From NCBI GenBank assembly GCA_947374315.1, contig CANCBK010000006.1, positions 1 to 51,416 on the forward strand: a stretch of 51,416 nucleotides of DNA, written 5' to 3'. Below, in pieces: positions 15,782 to 26,106 of this stretch. Below the pieces are notes generated by a model, which searched no databases, was not told where the DNA came from, and was given only the letters and a program-made list of their open reading frames with translations. This stretch comes from Burkholderiaceae bacterium (GTDB lineage: Bacteria; Pseudomonadota; Gammaproteobacteria; Burkholderiales; Burkholderiaceae). Position 1 is the stretch's first letter. Each line of letters opens with the position of its first letter. Position numbers and translations under genes: made by a program.

Positions 15782-15826
15782 TACCACTCCTTACTGACAC
15801 TCAATTAGTTGCTGCACTAGATCATT

Positions 15827-16288
15827 CTAAGCAATTCTGCCTTGGTTTCCCAGCATTAATACGGTCATCCCTGCATTGCCTTCCTTGAAGTGCTTTAGAT
15901 ATGCCTTTAATCCGGGTCGCCTGCGCAATAGCGTATGGTAGGCCTCAGTACCAAATGCGGTCTGCTCGCCAAAATGGTATTCATCAACGCGGTCAGAAAA
16001 ATAGTTATTTTCAAGGGCATCGCGTACGACCCATTTAATCTTGCCACCCTCACCGCTAGCACCATATCCATGGATCAAAACAATGGCTTTGACTCCCACT
16101 TCAAATGCTCGGCGTAGCGCAATAGTCAATCGATCCAGGGCCTCTTCAGCGCTTGGGCTATCAAATTTTAAATTCAGCACAAGCGTGTCGCCAAGCGGTA
16201 AAGGCAGTTCATCGCTGCCGCATTGGCGACACTCCCCAAGCATTCCCCTGGAATTGCCGCACTCTGGACATTCAAATGAATGGGTCAT
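15827..16288 (-). CDS. Zinc-ribbon plus Smr-domain protein
   Basis: 153 residues. The N-terminus has two CxxC knuckles (CPECGNSRGMLGECRQCG), a zinc ribbon. The rest reads as an Smr (MutS2 C-terminal) domain: LVLNLKFDSPSAEEALDRLTIALRRA, then VGVKAIVLIHGYGASGEGGKIKWVVRDAL, the HGxG and GG-x-[IL]-[KR] elements. Smr domains bind or nick nucleic acids. The usual catalytic L-D-L-H-G start is altered to LNLKF, so nuclease activity is doubtful. The ribbon may contact RNA, DNA or ribosomes. It is a single gene between the yqj-like unit and a small secreted protein. Confidence 0.8.
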   Translation of the reverse strand: MTHSFECPECGNSRGMLGECRQCGSDELPLPLGDTLVLNLKFDSPSAEEALDRLTIALRRAFEVGVKAIVLIHGYGASGEGGKIKWVVRDALENNYFSDRVDEYHFGEQTAFGTEAYHTLLRRRPGLKAYLKHFKEGNAGMTVLMLGNQGRIA

Positions 16289-16333
16289 CGCACGCCTTCA
16301 AAGATGATTGGAGATAACCCATCTATACCTTCA

Positions 16334-16630
16334 TTAGGAGCAATATTTTTCTTCCAAAGCTGATGTAGTGCTCACGTGATCATCGACCATTCGATTTAAG
16401 ATTGCTTGAGCTGCATCTTTATTCTCTTGCACCTTCAAATTGAGGTTAATCAATCCCGCAACATCTTTGCGAATGGAGGTATTGCCATATCGCAAGCCCT
16501 TCAATGTAGAAACTGCTTCAGCTGAAATCTTGCATTGCTGACTCACCAACTCAGAAGAGTCGGACGAAGTATTTGCATATGCAAAGGCAGCGGCGGAGAT
16601 TGAGGTAACGGCTAATAGAGTCTTTTTCAT
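16334..16630 (-). CDS. Small exported protein downstream of a mini-HTH gene
   Basis: 98 residues with a clear signal peptide (KKTLLAVTSISAAAFAYANT). The mature part of about 78 residues is helical and has two cysteines (in QQCKIS and the terminal KYCS) that could form one disulfide. Family not recognised. AGGAAA before its ATG lies in the final codons of the HTH gene, whose stop is one base upstream, so the two are translationally coupled. Confidence 0.75.
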   Translation of the reverse strand: MKKTLLAVTSISAAAFAYANTSSDSSELVSQQCKISAEAVSTLKGLRYGNTSIRKDVAGLINLNLKVQENKDAAQAILNRMVDDHVSTTSALEEKYCS

Positions 16631-16631
16631 C

Positions 16632-16811
16632 TTATTTCCTTAATTTGTGACCACATGTTGGACAACAACCTAAATCTTTTGCTCTTATTTTTCTTAAGGC
16701 AGCGTAGACGCTAGATTCTGAAATTTCCATCTTCCGAGCGGCTTGAGCTGCGGTCATCCCCTTCCCTATCCAATCTAAAGCTTGATGTGTTTTAGGTATC
16801 ACTCTTCTCAT
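16632..16811 (-). CDS. Mini helix-turn-helix protein with C-terminal CxxC
   Basis: I chose the ATG at 16811 because a near-perfect Shine-Dalgarno (AGGAGGTGAA) ends just before it; upstream codons would run through the promoter. The 59-residue product has an HTH core (GMTAAQAARKMEISESSVYAALRKIRA) and a tail DLGCCPTCGHKLRK that looks like half a zinc knuckle. This resembles small homeodomain-like or resolvase-type HTH proteins. Three tandem 8-bp repeats cover its own -35 region, which hints at autoregulation. It is followed by a coupled exported-protein gene. Confidence 0.72.
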   Translation of the reverse strand: MRRVIPKTHQALDWIGKGMTAAQAARKMEISESSVYAALRKIRAKDLGCCPTCGHKLRK

Positions 16812-16829
16812 TTCACCTCCTATGCTGAG

Positions 16830-16859
16830 ACTATAGCACACAAGTTGTGAAGTTGTGAA
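16830..16859 (-). promoter_or_regulatory. Promoter of the mini-HTH gene
   Basis: On the minus strand the -10 TATAGT (16835-16830) is preceded by TGC, an extended -10. TTCACA (16859-16854), one mismatch from TTGACA, is 18 bases further up. Initiation near 16823 would leave a short leader with the strong ribosome-binding site. Confidence 0.6.
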
Positions 16860-16866
16860 GTTGTGA
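16843..16866. repeat. Three exact tandem copies of AGTTGTGA
   Basis: Units at 16843-16850, 16851-16858 and 16859-16866 are identical and contiguous. They overlap the -35 hexamer of the mini-HTH gene. Iterated sites at a promoter suggest a binding site for a repressor or activator, possibly the HTH protein itself. Confidence 0.85.
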
Positions 16867-16982
16867 GCTTTAGTGATAAGCATTACAAAAATCTGGAAAT
16901 TTCATATCTCAATTGTTTTTAGTTAAGGGTTGGGCCGCGACTCTCGGGGGAATGAGAATGGACTTAACTCAGGAAAAATGGG

Positions 16983-17011
16983 TAATAAAAAAGCCCCAAT
17001 GAAGGGGCTTA
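16983..17011 (-). terminator. Terminator after tRNA-Ser
   Basis: AAGCCCC (16991-16997) pairs with GGGGCTT (17004-17010). On the minus strand the stem is followed by TTTTTTATT. It lies 45 bases beyond the tRNA-Ser 3' end. Confidence 0.85.
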
Positions 17012-17055
17012 GTTATGCGTCATATTGGCTCAAGCAGTTGAATTCCGAAAAATTC

Positions 17056-17150
17056 TGGAGGAGACGAGAGGATTCGAACCTCCGATCCGCGTTTTAGCGC
17101 AGATGCTCCCTTAGCAGGGGAGTGCCTTCGACCAGCTCGGCCACGTCTCC
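17056..17150 (-). tRNA. tRNA-Ser (anticodon GCU)
   Basis: A class II tRNA of 95 bases with encoded CCA. The acceptor GGAGACG pairs with CGTCTCC, the anticodon stem CTCCC/GGGAG encloses CTGCTAA (GCT), and a long variable arm (GCATCTGCGC...GCGGAT) is present. The T loop is TTCGAAT with a G-U pair in its stem. The base at discriminator position 73 reads U rather than the usual G of serine tRNAs. Confidence 0.95.
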
Positions 17151-17240
17151 CTACTTGATACCTTTACAACGCCCACAGTTTAACGGATTCCGCGGACTGA
17201 GGGGTTTTACTACGGTTTTAAAGCGTTTAATGCGTATTTT

Positions 17241-18491
17241 TTACTTCTGGTCGAGCTCAAAAGCCTTATGCAAAGCTCGGACTGCCAACTCCATATACTT
17301 CTCATCAATCACTACGGAAATCTTGATTTCACTAGTGGAGATCATGAGGATATTGATGCCCTCCTCCGATAATGTACGGAACATCTTGCTAGCGACACCA
17401 ACATGGGAGCGCATCCCAACCCCAACCACAGACACCTTTGAAACCTTTGGATCGCCAGTGATTTCTTTTGCCTCGATATGGGCTTGCACAGTATTTTTGA
17501 GCAAATCTAAGGCTTTTTGATAATCAGCGCGTGGCACAGTGAAAGTAAAGTCAGTTTTACCTTCGAATGACTGGTTCTGAATAATGATGTCAACATCAAT
17601 ATTGGCGTCGGCAATCGGGCCCAAAATTTGGTAAGCGATGCCTGGGCGATCAGGAACTCCAAGAACGGTAATTTTTGCTTCATCACGCGCAAAGGCGATG
17701 CCGGAAATAACTGCGGCTTCCATAGTGCTGTCCTCTTCAAATGTAATCAAGGTGCCCGACTTCATCTCCTGATCAAGGGGCATCAACGGATCTGTCAAAG
17801 ACGACAGAACACGGGTTTTAACTTTGTACTTACCAGCAAATTCCACGGAACGAATCTGCAATACTTTTGAACCCAGGCTGGCCATCTCCAGCATTTCTTC
17901 AAAAGTAATTTTGTCTAAACGGCGAGCATCTTCACAAACACGCGGGTCGGTGGTGTAAACGCCATCGACGTCGGTATAGATCAGGCACTCATCGGCTTTT
18001 AAGGCCGCAGCCATTGCTACCGCAGAGGTATCGGATCCACCACGACCTAAAGTGGTGATGTTGCCATTGGGGTCAACGCCCTGAAAACCAGTGACCACTA
18101 CAGCGCGCCCAGCATTGAGATCGGCAAGAATTTTCTTGTCATCAATACTCTTGATGCGCGCCTTAGTAAATGAAGAATCCGTGTGAACCGTAACCTGCCA
18201 GCCGGCATAGCTCACAGCATCAACACCTTCGCGCAACAATGCCAAGGCCAGCAAGCCAGAGCTGACCTGTTCGCCTGTAGAAGCGATTTGATCGAGTTCG
18301 CGAGGACTGGCGTCTGGATTGATGTCTTTTGCCAAACCGAGCAGGCGATTGGTTTCGCCAGACATGGCGGAGGGAACGATAACCACTTGATGGCCTGCCC
18401 GCATCCATTTGGCAACGCGTTTAGCGACATTCTGAATGCGCTCTACCGAGCCCATGGAGGTGCCACCATATTTATGAACGATAAGAGCCAT
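17241..18491 (-). CDS. lysC: Aspartate kinase
   Basis: This enzyme phosphorylates L-aspartate, the first step toward lysine, threonine and methionine (and toward diaminopimelate for the cell wall). The 416-residue length is that of the monofunctional bacterial form. KYGGTSMGSVERI opens the kinase domain, GFQGV and TTLGRGGSDTSAVAMAAAL follow, and DVDGVYTTDPR is typical. Two ACT domains fill the C-terminus (KITVLGVPDRPG..., KVSVVGVGMRSHVGVASKMF), the usual site of feedback control by lysine and/or threonine. It is separated from upstream tilS by 85 bp. Confidence 0.97.
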   Translation of the reverse strand: MALIVHKYGGTSMGSVERIQNVAKRVAKWMRAGHQVVIVPSAMSGETNRLLGLAKDINPDASPRELDQIASTGEQVSSGLLALALLREGVDAVSYAGWQVTVHTDSSFTKARIKSIDDKKILADLNAGRAVVVTGFQGVDPNGNITTLGRGGSDTSAVAMAAALKADECLIYTDVDGVYTTDPRVCEDARRLDKITFEEMLEMASLGSKVLQIRSVEFAGKYKVKTRVLSSLTDPLMPLDQEMKSGTLITFEEDSTMEAAVISGIAFARDEAKITVLGVPDRPGIAYQILGPIADANIDVDIIIQNQSFEGKTDFTFTVPRADYQKALDLLKNTVQAHIEAKEITGDPKVSKVSVVGVGMRSHVGVASKMFRTLSEEGINILMISTSEIKISVVIDEKYMELAVRALHKAFELDQK

Positions 18492-18576
18492 AAAAAACTG
18501 TCGTATTGTCTATTTACAGGAAATTAAATTCCCTAGGGTCTAAAAGGGGCTTATTTTACAGGGTTTTATGCCCAGG

Positions 18577-19884
18577 CTATAGCTTCTCAGACCACTCGGG
18601 AAGGAGTCGCTTTCCCGATGACACCAAATGGGGATAACTCACGCCCACGCCGGCCACGGCGATAAGCGCATCACCGATATATAGCAAGGGTGCCTGACGC
18701 TCCCATGGAGGCACGTCAGACTCCTGAAAGAGGTTCTTGAGGGTTTTACGGGGGCTATTAGGTTTGATTTGAATCTTCTCAGCACCCACACGCTGCCTCT
18801 GCACCACTAGGCCCTGCTGTTGGGCCTCATGCACCCAAGCTGCCGGTAAGCCAAGCGCTTTACCGCGCACAGGAACAGGCTTGAATATCCAATGGCCAGA
18901 CTCGGCATTAGCCACTTGCAAGATGCCCCGCCAAAGACGAATACTGGCCCGATCATGCAGCCACTCTAGATTGGAATCTTTCTTCACACCCATCAGATCC
19001 TGCCACCATGAACCTAGGCGCTCTTGCGAGGGCATGGCCAAGCCATTCGACTTCAACCAATAGCGAACCAAATTGTTAGCCGCGGGCATATCTTGGTTTG
19101 CCAACACTAAGAGTGGGGAGAGTTTTAATGTGGCATTCAGAATAATGCCTTTGCCGTCTTGTTCGGCCAACCGATCGAGTAGCTTCTGAGATTGAGCCAA
19201 CAGCTCTGCACTACGCGCTAGATTGGCGATCGCCTCCGGCTGAATCTTTGCCAATCTCGGAATGATGTCTTTGCGTATCGCATTTCGACGATAGCGAGTA
19301 TTTTGATTGCTGGGATCCTCTACCCACTTGAGCTTATGCTGCTGTGCATAAGCCTCCAACTCAGCCCTACTCTGATTGAGTAGCGGTCGCCACAAGGTGA
19401 TGGGCTTCCCATCGGAGATACCAATGCGTTGCTCAGGCATTCCAGAAAGGCCAGCAACGCCAGAGCCCCGCAAGAGCTGCAAGAGAATCGTTTCCGCCTG
19501 ATCATTTTGATGATGGGCCAGCAGCAGATCTGCAATGTCATGCTCAATACAGAGCTCGGTCAAGGCCTCGTAGCGCTCCTCCCTTGCTCTTGCCTCAATA
19601 TTGCCCTGTGTTTTATCAGCGAAATGCAGGAGGCGAAAATCAAAAGAAACTTGGTATTTTTTGGCAAGCTTTTCGCAAAACTCTAGCCATTCATCGGCAG
19701 GCTTTTGTAATCCATGATGGATATGAAAAACCCAAACCTCGTTGACTGGGTTGGATGATGGGTTTACTAGCAGTGACTTGCAAACCGTATCCAGCAATAC
19801 AACCGAATCGAGGCCGCCACTTAAGGCAACCGCAATTCGCTTGCCTGCCTTAGGCTTTTGCTTCGATTTCCTTGAACTTGCCAT
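18577..19884 (-). CDS. tilS: tRNA(Ile)-lysidine synthetase
   Basis: TilS attaches lysine to C34 of tRNA-Ile(CAU) so that it reads AUA, an essential step. The 435-residue protein has the PP-loop [16 protein letters not shown], then VFHIHHGL, ARxxRYxAL (AREERYEAL) and [21 protein letters not shown], all diagnostic. [28 protein letters not shown] closes the N-terminal domain, and the C-terminal substrate-binding part is recognisable by [19 protein letters not shown]. The start overlaps the end of accA by 35 bp, so translation is probably coupled to it. Confidence 0.95.
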   Translation of the reverse strand: MASSRKSKQKPKAGKRIAVALSGGLDSVVLLDTVCKSLLVNPSSNPVNEVWVFHIHHGLQKPADEWLEFCEKLAKKYQVSFDFRLLHFADKTQGNIEARAREERYEALTELCIEHDIADLLLAHHQNDQAETILLQLLRGSGVAGLSGMPEQRIGISDGKPITLWRPLLNQSRAELEAYAQQHKLKWVEDPSNQNTRYRRNAIRKDIIPRLAKIQPEAIANLARSAELLAQSQKLLDRLAEQDGKGIILNATLKLSPLLVLANQDMPAANNLVRYWLKSNGLAMPSQERLGSWWQDLMGVKKDSNLEWLHDRASIRLWRGILQVANAESGHWIFKPVPVRGKALGLPAAWVHEAQQQGLVVQRQRVGAEKIQIKPNSPRKTLKNLFQESDVPPWERQAPLLYIGDALIAVAGVGVSYPHLVSSGKRLLPEWSEKL

Positions 19885-20821
19885 AACTCATTAAGCGCTC
19901 ATGGCGACGCTCAAGTAGCGCATCCACTTTCATGCCATCAAAGGTCTTCAGAGATTCAGCCAAGGCTTTACGCATACTACTCATCATGGTGTCGTAATCC
20001 CGATGCGCGCCACCAGTTGGCTCAGCCACGATCTTGTCGATCAATCCCAATGTTTTTAAACGTTGCGCAGTCAAGCCTAGTTGCTCGGCAGCTTCAGGCG
20101 CTTTTTCAGCCGTCTTCCATAAGATGGAAGCACAACCCTCAGGAGAAATCACGGAATAGGTGGAGTTTTGCAACATCAATACCACATCGCCCATGGCAAT
20201 CGCTAATGCGCCGCCAGAACCCCCTTCGCCAATAATCGTGGCAATGATGGGCACTTCTAATTCCGCTTGAACATACAGGTTGCGTCCAATTGCCTCCGAT
20301 TGATTTCGCTCTTCCGCATCAATACCCGGGAATGCCCCAGGCGTATCCACAAATGTGAACACGGGTATCTTAAATTTTTCCGCCAAGCGCATCAGGCGCA
20401 TCGCCTTGCGATAACCTTCTGGACGACTCATACCAAAGTTTCTTAAGGCACGCTCTTTAGTATCTCGACCCTTCTGATGGCCAATAACCATGCAAGGCTG
20501 ATCTTCAAAACGCGCCAAGCCAGCAATGATAGATTGATCATCAGCAAAATTACGGTCGCCATGAAGCTCATGGAAATCTGTAAATAAAGCACCCACATAA
20601 TCTAAGGTGTAAGGGCGCTGAGGGTGGCGTGCCACCTGACAAACTTGCCAAGGACTGAGGTTGGCATAAATATCTTTAGTCAGTTGCTGACTTTTTTCGG
20701 TGAGCGTTTTGATCTCATCAGAGATGTCTATTGATGATTCATCTTGTACAAATTGCAGCTCTTCAATCTTTGACTCTAGTTCAGCGATTGATTGCTCAAA
20801 ATCCAGGAAGGTCGTTTTCAT
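19850..20821 (-). CDS. accA: Acetyl-CoA carboxylase carboxyltransferase, alpha subunit
   Basis: AccA with AccD transfers the carboxyl group from biotin to acetyl-CoA, giving malonyl-CoA for fatty acid synthesis. The 323-residue length is normal. An N-terminal coiled region ([18 protein letters not shown]) precedes [62 protein letters not shown] and [11 protein letters not shown], all family hallmarks. The neighbours alkA-like (upstream) and tilS (overlapping downstream) are on the same strand with little or no space, indicating one transcript. Confidence 0.97.
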   Translation of the reverse strand: MKTTFLDFEQSIAELESKIEELQFVQDESSIDISDEIKTLTEKSQQLTKDIYANLSPWQVCQVARHPQRPYTLDYVGALFTDFHELHGDRNFADDQSIIAGLARFEDQPCMVIGHQKGRDTKERALRNFGMSRPEGYRKAMRLMRLAEKFKIPVFTFVDTPGAFPGIDAEERNQSEAIGRNLYVQAELEVPIIATIIGEGGSGGALAIAMGDVVLMLQNSTYSVISPEGCASILWKTAEKAPEAAEQLGLTAQRLKTLGLIDKIVAEPTGGAHRDYDTMMSSMRKALAESLKTFDGMKVDALLERRHERLMSYGKFKEIEAKA

Positions 20822-20830
20822 AGCTTGATT

Positions 20831-21487
20831 TTAATATTCAACGGGGATGGGGTCGATACTTCTCCACATATACCAGGTTGCAACGGTCCGCCAAGGAGCC
20901 CAATTTGCAGCCACCTCACGGGCTTCATGCCGGCTAACAGGCTCTCCACTGAAGTAATTGAGGGAAATAGCCTTAATGAGACCCACATCGTCCAAAGGTA
21001 GGATATTAGGCCGAACCATGCTGAAAATCAGGAACATTTCAGCGGTCCAACGACCAATTCCCCGAATTGCACTCAATTCTTTGATGATTGCCTCATCTTC
21101 CATACCCTTCCACTGATTTGCATGTAAACGGCCAGAATCGAAGTGTTCGGCCAAATCTCGGATATATTCGACCTTACGACCCGATAATCCTGCGGCTCGC
21201 AAGTCTTCAATCGTTACGGCCAAGATATTCTTGGGGCTGACCTTCTTTTTCAGCGCTAGAAGCAGCTTGTTCCAGACGGACTGCGCTGCTGCCACAGAGA
21301 TTTGCTGACCAACAATTGCTCTTGCCAAAGTCGTAAATGCGTCGCCACGAGTCATCAAAAAACCAGACCCATGTTTCGGAATAAGCTTTTTTAAAATACG
21401 GTCTTGCTTCATCAATTCAGCGCAAGCTTGCTCCCAATATTGCGGGGCCACCTCTTCCAAAATTGCTTGCTCTACCACTTTAGTCAA
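20831..21487 (-). CDS. AlkA/Mag-type DNA-3-methyladenine glycosylase
   Basis: Base-excision repair glycosylase of the HhH-GPD superfamily that removes alkylated purines. Over 218 residues it shows the family core: AIVGQQISVAAAQSVW, AGLSGRKVEYIRDLA, the helix-hairpin-helix LSAIRGIGRWTAEMFLIF, and the catalytic Asp in ILPLDDVGL. It lacks the N-terminal beta domain of E. coli AlkA, like many short bacterial homologues. The start is a TTG at 21487; GTG at 21478 is also possible and no strong ribosome-binding site decides. Ten bases separate it from accA. Confidence 0.9.
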   Translation of the reverse strand: MTKVVEQAILEEVAPQYWEQACAELMKQDRILKKLIPKHGSGFLMTRGDAFTTLARAIVGQQISVAAAQSVWNKLLLALKKKVSPKNILAVTIEDLRAAGLSGRKVEYIRDLAEHFDSGRLHANQWKGMEDEAIIKELSAIRGIGRWTAEMFLIFSMVRPNILPLDDVGLIKAISLNYFSGEPVSRHEAREVAANWAPWRTVATWYMWRSIDPIPVEY

Positions 21488-21539
21488 AATACATTCTCAA
21501 TCACGTAATCTTTGGGCTTAGTTTCGGCTTCTTTGCGAA

Positions 21540-22961
21540 TTAAGTTCTGCGCCATTCAGTTATACCGCCTGGCTTGTCTTCCAATACTACGCCCTGCTCT
21601 AGCAATGTTTTGCGAATCGAATCAGCCTTAGCGAAATCCTTTGCCTGTTTGGCTGCTACTCTCGCTGAAATTTGTTCTTCAATATCAATTACGGATAAAC
21701 CCTCGTCCACGCCTCGGGATCCTGCCTGCAGAAAAACAATGGGATCACGCTGTAAGAAGCTCAAGGTACCAGCAAGCCCTTTTAAGACATTGGCTAATGC
21801 GGCTTTTTCTTCGCCGAGCGCGCGATTGACTTCGCCTGCCAAATCAAACAGCACGGCAATTGCCTCAGGGGTATTGAAATCATCGTTCATCGCATCAGTA
21901 AAACGTTTCACCCATGGTGAATGAGGATCTACAGGCCTATCACTCACTGGGATGTGCGCAAGAGCGGTATAGAGGCGAACCAAGCCTGCGCGAGCCTCTT
22001 CAAGCTGTGCATCACTGTAGTTAATAGGGCTACGATAGTGTGAACGCAACATAAAAAAGCGCAATACTTCTGGATCAAAGCTCTTGAGAACATCACGAAT
22101 CAAGAAAAAATTGCCCAAAGACTTGGACATCTTTTCTTCGTTCACTCGTATGTGACCGTTATGCATCCAGTAGTTTACAAATGGCGCATCGTCAGCTTTG
22201 TGATCTTGACCATATAAAGCGCCCTCACTTTGAGCAATCTCATTTTCATGATGCGGAAACTGCAAATCAGCGCCGCCGCCATGAATATCAAAGTGCTCAC
22301 CCAATAAGTCACATGACATTGCAGAACATTCAATATGCCAACCAGGACGACCTTCACCCCAAGGGGATTTCCAGCGAGTATCGCTTGGCTCCTCTGCTTT
22401 GGCACTTTTCCACAATACAAAATCCAGGGGATCGCGCTTACCACCGCCAATAGCGACACGTTCGCCAGCATTTAATTCATCCAGGGATTTGCCGGAGAGC
22501 CGGCCATACTCAGGAAATAGACGAACCGCAAAGTTCACATCACCATCCTCAGATTGATAAGCCAATTCTTTTTCAATGAGGCGGCCAATCATTCCCTGCA
22601 TTTGTGCGATGTAATCAGTCGCTCGCGGCTCTTGATCCGGATGCATCAAACCCAATTCATCGGAATCCGCATGCATGGCATCAATAAAACGCTGCGTCAA
22701 TGCAGCAATAGGTTCACCATTCTGAATGGCGCGATTAATAATCTTGTCATCGATATCGGTGATATTACGAACATACATGACTTCATAGCCACTGGCGCGC
22801 AACCAACGCACCACCATATCAAAGACGATCATGACCCGAGCATGCCCAATATGGCAAAAGTCATAAACCGTCATGCCGCAGACGTACATCTTTACCCTAC
22901 CCGGCTCGATGGGTTTAAAGGCCTGTTTGGAACGACTAAGGGTGTTATAGATTTGCAGCAT
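21540..22961 (-). CDS. cysS: Cysteinyl-tRNA synthetase
   Basis: Class I synthetase charging tRNA-Cys. I take the ATG at 22961 ([15 protein letters not shown]), as in homologues; the upstream in-frame TTG adds seven unmatched residues. The zinc-binding and nucleotide motifs [16 protein letters not shown] (HIGH box), [26 protein letters not shown] and the KMSKS loop [12 protein letters not shown] are all intact. The 473 residues match the family length. The gene ends 52 bp before the glycosylase gene on the same strand and diverges from the TPR lipoprotein gene. Confidence 0.96.
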   Translation of the reverse strand: MLQIYNTLSRSKQAFKPIEPGRVKMYVCGMTVYDFCHIGHARVMIVFDMVVRWLRASGYEVMYVRNITDIDDKIINRAIQNGEPIAALTQRFIDAMHADSDELGLMHPDQEPRATDYIAQMQGMIGRLIEKELAYQSEDGDVNFAVRLFPEYGRLSGKSLDELNAGERVAIGGGKRDPLDFVLWKSAKAEEPSDTRWKSPWGEGRPGWHIECSAMSCDLLGEHFDIHGGGADLQFPHHENEIAQSEGALYGQDHKADDAPFVNYWMHNGHIRVNEEKMSKSLGNFFLIRDVLKSFDPEVLRFFMLRSHYRSPINYSDAQLEEARAGLVRLYTALAHIPVSDRPVDPHSPWVKRFTDAMNDDFNTPEAIAVLFDLAGEVNRALGEEKAALANVLKGLAGTLSFLQRDPIVFLQAGSRGVDEGLSVIDIEEQISARVAAKQAKDFAKADSIRKTLLEQGVVLEDKPGGITEWRRT

Positions 22962-23021
22962 AGGGACTATAAAGGGAGGCAAGCAGCGCCAATTTGTTAG
23001 ACTGAGCGCTGAGTATATCGA

Positions 23022-23846
23022 ATGAGCCCGTTTTTCACCCCACCCCCTATGCTAGCTAACCCCTTTCCACCGCGTCCAGCCCTTTTGGGGAGCTTAAGCT
23101 CTGTTTTCGCGCTTTTCCTGATTAGCGGATGTAGCACTCCCGGCCAACAACTCGCCGATGCCGAAATTAAGGCGCTTAATGCTGCTACTGCCGGTGCGAT
23201 TCAGGCCACCCAAGCCCCTTATTTAGGATCCTATGGCCCGAATGACCCGCCAAGACTTGCGGGAAATGATGCGGGATATGACCAATTCAATGCAGAGCTA
23301 TCCGACTCTGTAGCCGTCCCATTTCTGTCATTTCTAATTATCGAGCCCGATCCAGTAACAAAAAATGCCATTCCATCGGATATCGAAAAGTTGGTGAAGG
23401 CCAAGAAATATCCTGAGGCGATCGATCTCATTAATCAGCGCCTAAAGCAAACCCCTGGAAATGTTCAGCTGCGCTACCTCAAGGCGCGCATGCAGATAGA
23501 AATGCGTCAATGGGAACCAGCAAAAAAGACTTTGATTGAGATTACCCAACAATTCCCAGAGCTACCAGAGCCCTATAATAATTTAGCAGCGCTTGCTGCT
23601 AATCAGGGTAATTGGGTTGAAGCACGAGATTATTTAGAGCTCGCATTGAAATTACGCCCAAGCTACACAACCGCATCAGCAAACTTAGGGGAAGTCTACA
23701 TTCGCCTTGGTGCAGAAGCTTATGACAACGCAGCCAAAGATGCCGCACTGAATCAGCGCCAATACTCCAATCGTGCCAAAGCATTAATGGAGATACTAAA
23801 GCCCGTCAAAAAAACCGTGGCTCCGGCACTACCCATATCAAAGTAA
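23022..23846 (+). CDS. TPR-containing lipoprotein
   Basis: 274 residues if the first ATG is used (ATG at 23049 is an alternative with a shorter, more normal signal). The lipobox LISGC gives Cys37, predicting lipidation and anchoring in the outer membrane. Residues from about 125 to 240 hold tetratricopeptide-like units ([58 protein letters not shown]). The stretch between is Pro/Asn-rich. TPR lipoproteins commonly act as assembly scaffolds. The partner is unknown. It sits 45 bp ahead of ppiB. Confidence 0.85.
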   Translation: MSPFFTPPPMLANPFPPRPALLGSLSSVFALFLISGCSTPGQQLADAEIKALNAATAGAIQATQAPYLGSYGPNDPPRLAGNDAGYDQFNAELSDSVAVPFLSFLIIEPDPVTKNAIPSDIEKLVKAKKYPEAIDLINQRLKQTPGNVQLRYLKARMQIEMRQWEPAKKTLIEITQQFPELPEPYNNLAALAANQGNWVEARDYLELALKLRPSYTTASANLGEVYIRLGAEAYDNAAKDAALNQRQYSNRAKALMEILKPVKKTVAPALPISK

Positions 23847-23891
23847 TCCCCATTTTTTTACATTTACCAACCATCAGAAAGCTCGCTCATC

Positions 23892-24395
23892 ATGGCTAAA
23901 GTTCTACTAAAAACAAATAAGGGTGATATCACCCTCACCCTCGATGCTATTAAAGCGCCTAAGACTGTGGTGAATTTTTTGCAGTACGTTAAAAGTGGCC
24001 ACTACGACGGCACAATCTTTCATCGCGTCATTGATAACTTCATGATTCAAGGCGGGGGAATGACTGCCGGCCTAAAAGAGAAATCCTCAGGCGCCAAAAT
24101 TGAAAATGAAGCAAACAATGGCTTGAAGAATGAACGTGGCACAGTAGCAATGGCCCGCACAAGCGATCCACATTCTGCAACAGCACAATTTTTCATCAAC
24201 GTGAATGACAATGATTTCTTAAACCACACAGCGCCAAATGCGCAAGGCTGGGGTTATGCTGTTTTCGGAAAAGTCACTGACGGCTTGGATGTGGTTGATG
24301 CGATTCGTAAAGTCAAAACGGGCAATACCGGTTTCCATCAAGATGTACCTGCAGAAGATGTTGTCATTGAAAAGGCAACTGTCCTCGAGGAATGA
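23892..24395 (+). CDS. ppiB: Cyclophilin-type peptidyl-prolyl isomerase
   Basis: Cytoplasmic cyclophilin (no signal peptide), 167 residues, which speeds proline isomerisation in folding proteins. [15 protein letters not shown], the catalytic Arg segment, [24 protein letters not shown], and [19 protein letters not shown] are the standard cyclophilin motifs. Its stop overlaps the ATG of lpxH by four bases (ATGA), so the two are translationally coupled. Confidence 0.95.
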   Translation: MAKVLLKTNKGDITLTLDAIKAPKTVVNFLQYVKSGHYDGTIFHRVIDNFMIQGGGMTAGLKEKSSGAKIENEANNGLKNERGTVAMARTSDPHSATAQFFINVNDNDFLNHTAPNAQGWGYAVFGKVTDGLDVVDAIRKVKTGNTGFHQDVPAEDVVIEKATVLEE

Positions 24396-25180
24396 TTCCG
24401 CAATACGCGAGCGCACTGCTCATATCTGATCTGCACCTTACGCCGTCAATGCCCTTGACCGCGCAGCGGTTTTTCGACTTTTGCGAAAAAGAAGCGCCCA
24501 AGGTGGAGGCAGTATTCATTTTGGGGGACTTATTTGAATATTGGGTCGGCGATGATGCCGGCTTGAACTCACCCTTTCAGCAAGAAGTAAAGCGTGCGCT
24601 TGCAACCCTCTCCACCAAAGTGAAAACATATTACCTTCATGGCAATCGCGACTTTCTGATTGGGGTAGATTTTTTAAGTAAAACAGGCATGACCTTGATG
24701 CCCGAGTCAAGTAAGGTCACCATTGCAGGATCTGACTATGTGCTTTGCCATGGAGACTCACTATGTACCGCCGATATTGGCTATCAAGTATTCCGTGGCT
24801 GGGTTCGCAAACCCTGGATTCAAAAGTTATTTCTGATGCTGCCATTACATTGGCGTCGTGGCATCGCAAACCATCTGCGTATGAATAGCAGTGTGCAATA
24901 CCAGCGCTCTACGAAGTCATCGACCGAGGTAACACAAGCCAAAACTAATGTGACATTAGCAGCATGTGCCGCAATCTTGAGAGATCAAGCTGGGGATCAG
25001 CTAATCCATGGCCATACCCATCTACCCGCGCATCATCATGAGAATTTACAAGGGCAAGAATGGCAACGCTGGGTTTTATCAGACTGGGATCTGGATCATC
25101 CCGAGAGCGTAAAGCCTAAAGCAAGCGCACTACTGATTGATCAAAACGGCGTACATTACACCGATTTGATCAAGTCCTAG
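24392..25180 (+). CDS. lpxH: UDP-2,3-diacylglucosamine diphosphatase
   Basis: Peripheral inner-membrane metallophosphoesterase of lipid A synthesis that hydrolyses UDP-2,3-diacyl-GlcN to lipid X. The 262-residue protein has the calcineurin-like metal motifs in order: [47 protein letters not shown] and [12 protein letters not shown]. It lies after ppiB with an ATGA overlap and ends in a CTAG shared with the suhB stop on the other strand, so no terminator separates them. Confidence 0.95.
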   Translation: MIPQYASALLISDLHLTPSMPLTAQRFFDFCEKEAPKVEAVFILGDLFEYWVGDDAGLNSPFQQEVKRALATLSTKVKTYYLHGNRDFLIGVDFLSKTGMTLMPESSKVTIAGSDYVLCHGDSLCTADIGYQVFRGWVRKPWIQKLFLMLPLHWRRGIANHLRMNSSVQYQRSTKSSTEVTQAKTNVTLAACAAILRDQAGDQLIHGHTHLPAHHHENLQGQEWQRWVLSDWDLDHPESVKPKASALLIDQNGVHYTDLIKS

Positions 25181-25965
25181 CAGGTAGAGTACTTAGATAA
25201 GCACTGCACCATCTGAGCGAAGATGCGTGGATTCGCGCACATCACTTCACCACTTTTCAAGAATCCTTCTTCGCCGCGGTAATTGCCAACTAAGCCACCG
25301 GCTTCAGTGATTAACAGGGCTCCTGCAGCCATATCCCATGGCTTGAGATCACTCTCGAAAAATCCATCGTAACGACCAGCAGCGACATAGGCCAAGTCCA
25401 AAGAAGCTGCGCCAGGGCGACGCAAGCCGGCACATTGACGTGACATATCCGCAAAGATTTTTAAATACTTTTCTAAATCCTGGTCTTCGCGATAAGGAAA
25501 GCCAGTACCCAATAAGGCATTAGATAAACGATCTTGAGTGGCAACACGCAAACGCCGACGATCTAAGTACGCACCCGCACCACGTGTAGCAGTAAAAAGT
25601 TCATCGCGGGTTGGGTCATACACGACTGCTTGTTGAGTAACCCCATTCACAGACAATGCAATTGAAACTGCATATTGCGGAAAGCCATGAATAAAATTGG
25701 TAGTGCCATCTAATGGATCGATGATCCAAACATTTTCAGCATCCGCATTTTGAGCGCCAGTTTCTTCCGCTAAAAATCCATGGCTTGGATACGCTTCGCT
25801 TAGCGTTTCAATAATCGCCGCTTCAGCTTGTCTGTCCACCTCGGTGACAAAATCATTATGTTGTTTGCGATCGACCTGGAGGCGTTCTAAATTCAGAGAC
25901 GCTCTATTAATCACGGTTCCGGCACGACGGGCAGCCTTTACGGCCACATTTAACATGGGATGCAT
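25177..25965 (-). CDS. suhB: Inositol-1-monophosphatase family protein
   Basis: 262 residues from the ATG at 25965 ([16 protein letters not shown]); a longer frame upstream has an unlikely hydrophobic Cys-rich extension. The family splits inositol monophosphate. In E. coli SuhB also acts in rRNA transcription antitermination. Metal-binding motifs are present: [28 protein letters not shown], and [17 protein letters not shown]. The gene diverges from trmJ (141 bp between starts) and converges on lpxH. The symbol follows gammaproteobacterial usage. Confidence 0.92.
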   Translation of the reverse strand: MHPMLNVAVKAARRAGTVINRASLNLERLQVDRKQHNDFVTEVDRQAEAAIIETLSEAYPSHGFLAEETGAQNADAENVWIIDPLDGTTNFIHGFPQYAVSIALSVNGVTQQAVVYDPTRDELFTATRGAGAYLDRRRLRVATQDRLSNALLGTGFPYREDQDLEKYLKIFADMSRQCAGLRRPGAASLDLAYVAAGRYDGFFESDLKPWDMAAGALLITEAGGLVGNYRGEEGFLKSGEVMCANPRIFAQMVQCLSKYSTC

Positions 25966-26106
25966 AGTATTGATGGACAAATTAAATAAGAACAAGCTCA
26001 CTATATTGCAAACTGCATGACAATAAGGAGCTAACAGCATGATTCTAAACGATTGCCCTTTTATCCATTTGAATACCCTATCAGCGCCTGCCTTAGCCCT
26101 ACTTTT

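Noticed and set aside
16843..16866. The triple 8-bp repeat as a CRISPR remnant
   Set aside because: Units are 8 bp, contiguous and without spacers, and no cas gene is present.
16812..16883. Upstream extension of the mini-HTH protein
   Set aside because: It would translate the promoter and triple repeat; the strong ribosome-binding site marks the ATG at 16811.
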